DNA from: Crotalaria pallida
Taxonomy: Eukaryota; Streptophyta; Magnoliopsida; Fabales; Fabaceae
Length of the DNA stretch: 64,000 nucleotides
Assembly (NCBI GenBank): GCA_037953625.1
Contig: CM075655.1
Coordinates: forward strand, 28,042,001-28,106,000
Direction of reading: 5' to 3'
Shown here: positions 25,261 to 34,964 of the stretch, in pieces
Layout of the letters: every line of letters begins with the position of its first letter
Numbering within the stretch: position 1 is the stretch's first letter
Program-made: the position numbers and the translations under genes
Notes under the pieces: generated by a model
What the model was told of the DNA's origin: nothing
The model's database searches: none
Seen by the model: the letters and a program-made list of their open reading frames with translations, nothing else

Positions 25261-26755
25261 GAATAAAATTAAATCACTTTAAATACAAGATTAATTTCAC
25301 AGTATATGAACATGATAAGCAAAGTAGCAAACCATGTCATACATAAGGAGAGAAGCCAGGAATAAGAGGGAAGAAGACTGCTGCAATGATATGGAGGGAA
25401 AAGTTTGATTGTTTTATAGCTTGCTGATGGAGATACACTTATTTTTCAGAAACACATGTAAGTATTCACGTTTATTGAATTTTGGATCTTCAACAGCCTG
25501 CGAATTAACAATGGTCAAGGGGGATTTTATTAGGCAGCAGAAATGGTAATATAGAAAGAATTTCTTGTAGCAATGCTGTCAAAATCTTCAAATATAGTAC
25601 AAAGCTCATGTTCAATGCTTGAAAAAACAAAGTGATAGAAGTGTATAAGAGTGCAGAGATAGAACAAGGTTCAAGATCCTCATTGAGATTTCAGTTAGAA
25701 AAGCAGAGCCTTCTATCTCACAAACACATTGCATTTTTTTTCTTTTGGTTTGTCTATTTCCCCCCTTTCAAATAAATCACATGGCTGATGTTTGAACTAG
25801 CAAGTGTAGGGCCATTATAGAGTTATCCAGCACACTGGAAAGGTTTGGAATTATTGATGAGGTTAGAGAATCAATTTTTCATTATATTAAGTGATGTGAT
25901 AGAAAGATCCAGAAAATATAAGATATTATTATGGCAACACGCATGTCTAAGGTCAATATAAATTATATAATCAACCTCACAAGTAGATATTTATTACATA
26001 CATACTAATACAATTATATTGACATATCAAAATATATACTAATATATATTACCGACGATGTTAGAGAAATCATTTTTCGAAATTAAGTGCATTACAAGAA
26101 ATTATGGGCACAAGACATGGTTAATAGCACTTTAGCAGTGGTAGAGAAAAACAGAAGGACCACATAAAAACTTCAACTATTCAGGCTTACTATTTCCAAA
26201 TTCCCATCTAATTTTGTGCAACAAGTAGTACTTAATGTACAAGAGAAAACAGTGCAAATACTAATTCAATTTTAATTATGGTGTGACCCTTTCAAAAAGA
26301 AAATATTATGGTGAACTTCAAGCAGGTACGAAAGTCGCATAACACCACAAATGTTAGCTTTCAACTCAATGATAAGTTAAACAGCATTAGGGTGCTTATG
26401 GATTATATATATGTTTAATTTAATTTGTTAGTTAGACAATGAAGTTGAGAAATGATCAAGGGGAATCCACACAAAAAAAAAAATTTAAAGGTCTTATATG
26501 TTAAGTACTTTCTCTGTCTCACAAAAGACGACGACAAATGTGAAAAATAAAAAAAGAAATTGAGAATATATGCATTTAATAGTTTATGAGAAATTATCAA
26601 ATACATAATCTAACGCATTTTGCATTGATTAATCAATCACAATTCAAAGTTTTCAATTTTTAAACTTTTTATTAATTACTTTAATTTTGGTTTTGGACAA
26701 AAAGTTGTCAATTTTTAACATCTTATTAGACGAGGAAGTAATAAAAAGTTACTTT

Positions 26756-26794
<39 letters not shown>

Positions 26795-26937
26795 CATTTA
26801 TAAATTTGTTGAATACAACATTTTCCAATATTAATTAAAAAGTAAGGTAAAGATATTCGTTAGCATTTTGTAAAAACAAACTATACATAAAAGAAAAAGG
26901 TGGTGTAGTACCTTTGCTGTTCTCTGCCAATGCCTTA
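25261..26937 (-). other. Intergenic sequence, possibly the 3' intron and 3' UTR exon of the RADIALIS-like gene
   Basis: No coding sequence is visible. On the minus strand a donor-like AAAG|GTAC lies just after the MYB gene's stop (intron from 26911), and an acceptor-like TTCGCAG|GCTG lies at 25498. This would give a 1.4 kb intron in the 3' UTR and an exon from 25497 downward. The (AT)n microsatellite lies inside this proposed intron. The splice sites are read by eye and unproven. Confidence 0.3.
26758..26793. repeat. (AT)n microsatellite
   Basis: An uninterrupted AT dinucleotide run of about 17 units lies downstream of the MYB gene. It is likely length-polymorphic. Confidence 0.95.
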
Positions 26938-27159
26938 TTAGGTGCTGCTGCTGTTTGATCTGTAACGAGGAAATGGCACTTGACCATGTTCAATACGTTC
27001 AACATCTTCTTTGAGGATCTCATAGTGCCTTTTAACCTCCTCTACAGATCTTCCCACTACTTGGGCAACATTCTGCCATCTGTCAGGGGTTTCCCTATCA
27101 TATAAAGCCAGTGCCTGTTCAAATAGTTTGTTCTGCCTTGCAGTCCAAGATGAAGCCAT
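26938..27159 (-). CDS. RADIALIS-like single-MYB/SANT protein
   Basis: The 73-residue product is a small single-repeat MYB (SANT) protein of the RADIALIS-like (RL/RSM) family. These act in the nucleus, mostly as competitors or partners of other MYBs in organ symmetry, growth and seedling development. It opens MASSWTARQNKLFEQAL. The repeat has the spaced aromatics W5, W28 and Y46, with the family-typical TPDRWQN and EEVKRHYE stretches, and it ends VPFPRYR plus a short Ser-rich tail. The frame also permits an upstream ATG six codons earlier (27177), but family members start at MASS, so I chose 27159. Length fits the family (about 70-100 aa). It is the only convincing host gene in the window. No promoter element could be assigned with confidence. 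Confidence 0.9.
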   Translation of the reverse strand: MASSWTARQNKLFEQALALYDRETPDRWQNVAQVVGRSVEEVKRHYEILKEDVERIEHGQVPFPRYRSNSSST

Positions 27160-27177
27160 TTCCACAACCTTACCCAA

Positions 27178-29375
27178 TTAATTGGAATATTAATTAATTA
27201 AAAGGCTGCAAATATAGGAAAAGAATGTGAAAGAGAAAAGGAATGTTTATCTAATAAGTCAAGGGATGGAAGGCATGGGAAAGAGATGACTAACATAGCT
27301 CCTTATATGTAGGAGAAAAAAGTGTAATTTGGTGGAGGAATATATCTTACAATTGGACACAAGATAGAGTGACCCGTCTCCTTATAAACCACAAGTGAAA
27401 TGGGACAATGGACAACAAGTGGAAGAGGAGAATCCAGAATTTCCAGATCAAAGGACAATCAATTATACGTTTAATAAAGATACTTAGCATTGGCATTTGG
27501 CAAGTGGTGTGTTTCGTTTTCATTTTCAATTTGGTTTATTACTGTCTCAAAATGTAACACAGTAACATGCAATATTAATACCAACTCATTAAATGAGTTT
27601 GTTCAAAATTTGAATAATACTGGCATTGCTTGATCTTCTAGCTAAGGAAGCAACAAAGTAGATGATGAAGGCAGAGTCACTTAATTCTCTCCTTTCCCAT
27701 AAAACCGCGAATTAGTTTGTGCGAAATATACTACACCAATAACTGAAGAGAAAATAGATAATGCATCTAAAGCTTTTTTATACTGTCGCATCATCACCAT
27801 TCATATATTTTTTGGTCATTGACTTTTAATCCATCTGTCTTATTATCTTGGTAAAAATCAAACAAGTTAATAAAAATAAAATAAAAAGAAAACAATTATA
27901 GAAAAGGTTAGGAACGTGGTTTCATTGTAAAATCAAGTTACTAATTATGAAAATCTGTTTTCCACTAAATCAACAACTTGGGAAACAATGAAAACTAGAT
28001 CCCTCATGGCTATTACGTTTCTTACTAAACTTTATCCCTTAATCTCTTAAGTGATTCTTTTATATATCTGTTTAATATTATGCATGATTCTTTTATTAAT
28101 TACAAATTGATATTATACAAATTTTCATATAATTACATACAATTAATACATATTGCAATATTATCTCCAAAAAAATCTTTAAATATGTTTTCCTTACTTA
28201 TTTATTAATCATCGATATAATATACAATCTTTAAGATTTTTCATTTATTTTTTACTTTAATATGAGACAAATTTTTTTCCTTTTTTATTAACCAAGATAA
28301 TGAGACAGAAAGAGCAGATAAAAGTAATCCAGTAACCCAGATGAATGATGGATAATAACCGATAATGTAATAAAAAACTTTACGGTGGATATCCATTAAA
28401 CTCATAACTGAATACTTTTGTCTCTAAATACTGCATATTTTATTCCATTCATAAATCTATTTACTTCCCTGTGAGTTCTAGTCTCAGTAGGATCAATTTA
28501 CGGTTCCTTTGAGCTCCGGTTCTCTTCAATTTGCAAACCGATTCTATGTAATTATGAGGGAGAAATGTATTAGAAAATTGATATAATCTTGCTACTCATG
28601 TCTCTGTTGCGAAAGAAATTGGTTGATTACCTTTAATTTTTTTTACAAATTTACAAAAGATAGAGCTATTTTAAGAAAGTTGCATTTAGAATAAATAAAA
28701 ATTAAATAAAATAATCATTTTATAAGAATATTTAATAAATGATTGTATTAATAATACAAAATTAATTATTTTTTCTTATATTTAACACTTAAATAAATAT
28801 ATTTTTTTAATATTGAAGATTAGAGGAAATATATCATATCCACTTTCCAGAGTCAATAATGAGCAAAAATTAAGTAGCAAAACAGCCCCTTTTTCGCTAG
28901 GCTTTTAATGTAAATAAAAAAGAAAAATAACCAAGTTAGTTTGTGCGATTGGTACTGAATAAACTCCAAAAGAAAAAACAAAGATACTAATTGATGTAAT
29001 AATATATTAAACAAAAAATTACGGAAAAATTATATACTTTTATATATTATTAATATATCAATGTAGGTTGGTGTGGATATGGCTTAAGGGAATATTTGAG
29101 AATTTTAGAATGAGATTTAAGTGTTAACAATCTAACGTTCGATTTTTAAGAAAAACAACTCATTAGAAAAGGTATTTGTTTGTTTCGATCGGGATTAGTC
29201 TCAAAAATCCTTCTAATAATGGTGGATCCATGAGAATATCTTTTTTTTTTTTTTGAAGGACATGAGAACACCCTTAACTCAATGAGCCGTGCCTATAAAA
29301 TATATTATTAACATAGTAAAGTATTAATCATATTATTAATATAATAAAATATTAATTAATAATCATATATAACAA
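27178..29375. other. AT-rich intergenic sequence upstream of the MYB gene
   Basis: I see no gene here. The first few hundred bases are the likely promoter of the RADIALIS-like gene. Farther out the sequence is AT-rich with simple T/A tracts, including a 14-T run near 29230. A possible second SINE-like stretch lies at about 29065-29245 with a B-box-like acgttcgattt. Support for that is too weak for a separate call. Confidence 0.5.
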
Positions 29376-29405
29376 CTAGCTTTTACCCCGTGCAATGCAC
29401 GGGTT
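29376..29405 (-). mobile_element. Helitron-type 3' terminus
   Basis: On the minus strand the sequence shows a perfect short hairpin, CCCGTGCATTGCACGGG, followed about seven bases later by CTAG and then T. A GC-rich hairpin shortly before a terminal CTRR, inserted next to T, is the signature of Helitron 3' ends, and CCCGTGC...GCACGGG hairpins are common in plant Helitrons. The body would extend to higher coordinates (interrupted by the solo LTR). I could not identify the 5' TC end or any Rep/helicase sequence. Confidence 0.6.
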
Positions 29406-29865
29406 TTTGATATTTTAATTTTTTTTAATATTAAATATTTTAAATTAATGCTTAATATTAACAACAACTAAAAATAATTATATAAAAAGATAGGAGTTCA
29501 AACCAAACTGTACAACGAAATAAATTAATGTAAATGATTTTGTTGATAAATTTTGTATAACTTGCCCAAATAAATCAAAAATAACACTTTTTATCTGAGA
29601 TATTCTCTAAATATTTGATGAATAAATTAATATTTTTATGTGATTATCTACTTTATTATGATAAATCAAAATTAAATCAGAATTTTGTTTGATGGTATTA
29701 TGAGCTGAATGTCTCTTGTTTATTTTGAAAAGAAAAGTTGAACCTTGGTGTTACAATAAAAAATTATTTATTTATTTCAACTTTATCTTACCGATTTTTC
29801 TATATTTCCTTAAATTATGGAATTTGTATGTATGCAGTTTATCTTTGACCACGTGTTTGGTTACT

Positions 29866-32644
29866 TGTAACATCCTAAACCTTATTTTAAATGGAATTAT
29901 TATTAAAAACCTAGAAAAAAATTGGAATAATGACTTAACGAATTTTGGTAGATAGGTGAGTAGTAAATATAAGTCCTAGGGGTTGTATAGAAGGCAATGG
30001 TAGCTTCGAGCGAAATTAACTAAGCGAAATCAGGAGTTAAATCGGCGTTTTAGATGTTAGAAATCGATCGAAAAGAGAAAATTAGAAATTTATTATAGGA
30101 TGCTAATAAAATAAATTCCACCGTTGGATATGAAGTTTATGGGATGAAGAAGCTTGTCTAAAAATTTGGACCCAATCCGACGGTTAACGAAAAAGTTACG
30201 GCGAATCGAAGATTTGGAATTCTGGTGCACGCCAAGGCGCACCGGTGCACGCCCAGGCGCGTGCACTGTTCATTGGTGCACCAGCCAGTGGAAAAACCGC
30301 CTAGGCAAGGCCCCAGTTCGCCCAGGCGCGCGAAAATCGCACCAGCCGCACCAGTTTCGCGTTTTGGCGCGCCAAACCCCCACCTGACCGCACCAGCAAG
30401 ACGCGTCGCGCACCAGCAGCACCAGCTGGTGCCAGGACTCGCCCAAGCGAGCGACGCACACCAGATCAGATCTGGTGCGTCGAATCTGAACTTGGTGGCT
30501 AAGTTTCAAATATTGGCCACACAATTTGGTGCTGCTTCCAAGGCTGAACTTAGGCATCAAAAGCACTTCATTTCACCACCCTTCATCACCAACACAAGCT
30601 CATCATCTCCATCAATCCTCTCAACTCCAAGATCATCTCCATCACCATTCCTTCTCAAACACTTGATTCTTGGGCACCTCAAACCCAAAATCAACCAAAC
30701 CCATCAAGCTTGCATCATGGATTTTGATTGAAGTCTCATTCCTTCCCTCTCCCTTGACTCACGAATTGCTCCCTCCTTCCTTCTTCTTGGTTTTCAAATT
30801 CCACCATTGTTGGAGTAAGTAAAGCTTCATGCCATAACTTTAATTTCCTTTCCATTCCAACTTTCCTTAGTTCATAGAAGTTGTGTAAATCCTTAGGGTT
30901 TCTTGCACTTATATACATGTAGGAACTCTATTTCATGCCTTCTAATCCTAACCAAGACAAGGGCAAGGATCAACCATTTTGTGTTCTCTCAAATAGGATT
31001 GTATATCAGCACTTCATCATATCTCTGTTGAGGTGGCAAGTAAAGCTTAGGAAATTCAAGTTCCCAAGGTTTTGAGCTAAGGCATAAAGGTTCTATTTAC
31101 TTCTTACTAATTTGAGGTAAGGAGTGAGTTATAGTGAGTATTACCTTACTCTGGGGTTTAGTTTACGATATGCATATAATGAGTACTAAGAATTATGTGC
31201 TAGATAGGATATTGCACCATAGGTTATTTAATAAATGGGATTTGTGAGCCAAGAATAATAGAAATGATAACATGAATGTGCTTGAATTATGTTGTTTGAA
31301 TTATAGAATATAATAGTGATGATGTGGATAACATGCCTGGACTGTGATGGTCGATTTATAATAGATAATTGTGATAATTGGGCAACATAAATATTTAGTG
31401 CAACAATTTAAGAGGGGAATGTAATTGTTAAAGAGTTAAGAGTTGGTAATGTTGAAAGAATGAGAATGAATTATACCCGGACGCAGTAAGTCGTGATCGC
31501 ACGGTGGTGCGAACGCAGTAGGTCGTGACCAGGGGAGAATGAATTATACCCGGACGCAGTAAGTCGTGATCGCACGGTGGTGCGAACGCAGTAGGTCGTG
31601 ACCAGGGGAGAATGAATTACACCCGGACGCAGTAAGTCGTGATCGCACGGTGGTGCGAACGCAGTAGGTCGTGACCAGGGGAGAATGAATTACACCCGGA
31701 CGCAGTAAGTCGTGATCGCACGATGGTGCGAACGCAGTAGGTCGTGACCAGGGGAGAGTGAACATACCCGGACGCAGTAAGTCGTGATCGCACGGTGGTG
31801 CGAACGCAGTATGTCGTGACCAGGGGAGAATGAATTATACCCGGACGCAGTAAGTCGTGAGTGCACAGGAGTGCAGACGCAGTAGGTCGTGACCAGGGAC
31901 AAAATAAAAAGAAAAGTAAATATGATGAAAGTTTATAGAATAAGAGGCTTGATAAAGTGATGATTAAGTGCATGCGGAAATAATTGAATTGTGATAATTG
32001 ATGAATCTTTTGTGATGTGTTGAGTCTTACTATATTGTGATTAAATTGTTAAATGTGTTTGACTTGGTGTTGCATTATGTCATAAATGGAAACTGCCTCC
32101 CCATTTTATGTGTAATACTCACTCCTTACTATCTCCACAGGTACTGAGGAAGAGTTTGCACCTGATCAGGCCGAGCAGGAGTACTCTCCCTCACAGGGAG
32201 AGTAAGTCACTATATATATATATGTAGGACATGGGAATGTCCTGGGCCCAGTGATATGATGTGATCCATTTTTGTTGTATATTTTGTAAATAGCTTTTTG
32301 GGGGCCCAGGACGACTCCTTTGGGTAGGAGTCTTATTTTGGGAAAAGAACTATTTTCCACAACTTGTTTATATTTCCGCTTAACTCTTATGTCTCATACT
32401 TTGCTTTTCTGATGTGTGCACGATGCTGCACCAGTTGTGATATATGTATATAGCCCTGCTGGCTTCTGAAATTTGAAAATGTTATTGTTTATCAGGTCGC
32501 AGGTAAACCAGAAATTTTTGGAAAGTCCTAAAAACAAACGAAACTCCATCCGTTTGACGGATGATTTTTATAAGTAAAAAGGAAAATTTTAAATTCACTA
32601 TTTTATATAAGGGTATAAAAGGGTAAATAATCTTAGGTGTTACA
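29866..32644 (+). mobile_element. Solo gypsy-type LTR (element H)
   Basis: A 2779-bp sequence starts TGTAACATCC and ends AGGTGTTACA, and is flanked by perfect ttact duplications (29861-29865 and 32645-32649). There is no primer site, interior or second LTR, so it is a solo LTR produced by LTR-LTR recombination. Inside are a GC-rich CACCAG-rich block (about 30230-30480) and six 73-bp tandem repeats (31463-31899). Termini resemble elements A and C, but the LTR body differs. The ORFs crossing it (for example 30225-30731) have no recognisable domain. Confidence 0.9.
31463..31899. repeat. 73-bp tandem repeat array inside the solo LTR
   Basis: Six units start at 31463, 31536, 31609, 31682, 31755 and 31827. 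Each contains cccggacgcagtaagtcgtg, then a short inverted repeat cgcac-ggtg-gtgcg, then a second cgcagtaggtcgtgacc. The last unit is the most diverged (gtgcacaggagtgcag). The array generates stop-free minus frames of 70-118 codons that are artefacts of the repeat. Confidence 0.93.
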
Positions 32645-32649
32645 TTACT

Positions 32650-33662
32650 AACCTTAACAAATTTTATAGATTTAAGTTATATTTTATCCAAAATAAATAA
32701 TCTATTCAATTTCAAATTATAATATCTTCAATGAGGATAAATGATTTAGAAAATTTGAATAATTTATTTAATTTCAAATCATAACATTTTGGTTACAGAT
32801 AATGATTATTGACCCATAAAGATTTATCCAAAATTAATAAAAAAATTCAACTTATTTAATATGTGTTTATCTAAAATAAATTAATGATTTGAAAACCGTG
32901 AATAATCTATCTAATTTTAAATTGTAGTATTTTGGTTGCGCGTAATAATTTCAAATTGTAGTTTTAATTCTCTTGTACAAAAAATTTTTAAAAAAATATT
33001 TACATCAAGTATAAAATCAAAATATATAATGATTTTTATCTATTTCAAAAACAAAATATATAATCGAAAGAATTGCAGCAGTTGTAGATGAAGTCTTCTG
33101 AAATTAAAAATTAGGCCCCTTGAGAATATGCAGTCTTCTACCACATAACATCTTCAAAATATTTAACTAAAAATAAGATTAAATAGGAACTTAAGAATCA
33201 TACAATATAAATTAAGATGAGTGAGAAATATTAGAATTAGAGAGATTTAATGGCAGAACAAAAAAAAATGCAAAAATTGAAGATTGACATAATTGGGAGA
33301 TTGTTGTTTACGTGAATAAACATATTGAATTGAAGTAAGTAATTAGAGAGAGATGAACTTAATAATTAAATAATATAAATTAAGATAAGCGAGAATTATA
33401 AGAATTAAAGAGATTTAATGACAAAAAAATGCAAAGATTGAGCATGGATATAATTAGGAGGTTGTTGTTTACCTTCGTATTTTGCAATAGTTTTCTTTGA
33501 CAGTGCCACTCCGACTTTCCTCCATGATATTATCAAGAAATGTTTTGAAAATTGGAGAATGACTAACCTGATTCAATTAAAAATTTTAAAAACTTAATAA
33601 GTTACATAATAACATAAGCAAATCTCATAAAAGAAACTAAGCTAGACAATTTTTTATGGGTT
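32650..33662. other. AT-rich non-coding sequence with a diverged direct repeat
   Basis: No gene is visible. Two copies of about 115 bp (near 33196-33316 and 33361-33475) share ataataaattaagatgag-like, gagatttaatg and ggttgttgtttac segments. The sequence may belong to the Helitron ending at 29376 or be the old target of element G. Confidence 0.4.
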
Positions 33663-34295
33663 TGTAGTGTCCCTGAACACTAGATGTCCTTAACCCTCTA
33701 AGTGCTCAAGATTATGGTAACCAGGAGCCCAAGAGAGGATCAAGTGTTAATATGTGACTTGTGGTATTTCTGCAGTTCCAGTTGGGAAAAGCAGGGTCTC
33801 CCTAGTCAACGTGTGTGTGCAGAGTGTCAACTTAGGGATGAGAGTACTTACCTGAAATCCTAGCTGTGGTGAGCTATTTATAGGGTTTGGAGGAGGCTGA
33901 TATGGGCCGTTTGGGCCCTGTATCAGAGTTGTACTGAACCAGGACTCTGTGAGATAATGTCGGATAATTATGCTCTTAGAATCTGGTTAGGATCAACTGA
34001 AGATCTCATGTCTAGGCTGTTGCGAGAATCTAGGAGAGATTTGCGGAAGGGATAAGAAGCCTCGGCGAGCCTGAGCTCATCCACTAGCCGACAGTATGTC
34101 TCGGTCCTAGAGTCCGAGCCTGATGGATGGAGGACCGATAGTAAGGCTCGGATCCATCAAGTTCTAGCCTGACCCTTTAGTCTGCTCGGAGTCCATGAGT
34201 CCGAGCAAAGGACTTTTATGGCAAGTGATTTGAGGAAAGTGCCTTAGAACCCCTTTAGTAATACTTAGGTCCGTGTACGGTCGGCTGACCCTACA
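33663..34295 (-). repeat. Element G 3' LTR
   Basis: The 633-bp sequence begins (plus) TGTAGTGTCC and ends GACCCTACA. On the minus strand it therefore starts TGTAGGGTC and ends CACTACA. It is adjoined at 34296-34307 by agccccccagct, the complement of a polypurine tract (AGCTGGGGGGCT). The second LTR is outside the window, so boundaries rest on TG/CA termini and the tract. Confidence 0.75.
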
Positions 34296-34964
34296 AGCCC
34301 CCCAGCTCGTAAGACTTTGGAAAGTCTGTGACGAGATAATAAGTGGCTAAGGTTGACCATTTCGGATGTCTTAGTTCAGGAGTGTTTGACATCTGTTTCC
34401 AGCTTTTAACCCTGTAGTCTGTTCGAGGTGACGTTTTGGATGCCCTAGGTATGGCGCGTGTCCTTGAGAGTCGTGCCACATTATTGTAAATTTTGAAATT
34501 TGAAAAAGTGTCGTTAGTAACTGCCACGTTTCACCCTACGAGTGGTTTAGTGGGATAGTGGGCTTTCGGCCCACACGTGCGTTGTGGAAGGAAACCGAAA
34601 GGTTTTTTGAGGGTTGAGGGTTATTCAACTCCTTCACCCCCTTTCCTTCACTTCCTCATTTCTTATTCCCAAAAAACAAAACCTCTCCACTTGTTGCTCC
34701 ATACTAATTCCATAAACTCTTTTTCTTACTCGCTCCCTGCACCTTCTTTCCACTTACTTCAATTCCTCTACGATCATCTGCTACCATCAATTTCTTCCAG
34801 AGATCAACAATCAAAAACAGGTAACCTCTTCTCCTTCTAACTCTAATAACTCATTTTTATGGCATTTTTTCTTCTTTTTGAGAGGGTTCTGGTTTCTCTG
34901 GGTTTTGCAGGGATTTTGGGGTTTTTGTTCTAGGTAGGTAGTATAGTGTTTGGATTTCATAACT
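34296..34964 (+). promoter_or_regulatory. Leader and putative promoter of the antisense gene, with a 5' UTR intron
   Basis: The stretch begins with G's polypurine tract. A CT-rich leader (about 34620-34800) follows, then a well-formed plant-type intron at 34821-34910. Its donor is AACAG|GTAACC and its acceptor TTTTGCAG|GG, with a T-rich interior. It would be transcribed on the plus strand, opposite to the element's own RNA. No TATA box stood out. Confidence 0.5.

Noticed and set aside
27347..27529. A 60-codon minus frame upstream of the MYB gene
   Set aside because: Short, no domain, and located in the likely promoter. No splice signal links it to the MYB exon.
29065..29245. A second SINE ending in a T-run
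   Set aside because: A B-box-like acgttcgattt is present, but the A box is weak, spacing is long and no target duplication was found.
30225..30731. A 168-codon frame in the solo LTR
   Set aside because: It arises from GC-rich CACCAG-like repeats with an antisense frame open over the same region. There is no known domain and it lies inside a solo LTR.
31463..31973. CRISPR-like appearance and minus frames in the 73-bp array
   Set aside because: Units are uniform end to end, with no short repeat/unique spacer alternation, in a plant LTR. The frames are translations of the tandem repeat.
34577..34840. An 87-codon plus frame upstream of the antisense gene
   Set aside because: It lies in the CT-rich leader and its 3' end runs into the predicted 5' UTR intron. 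Ser/Pro/Leu-rich product with no domain.
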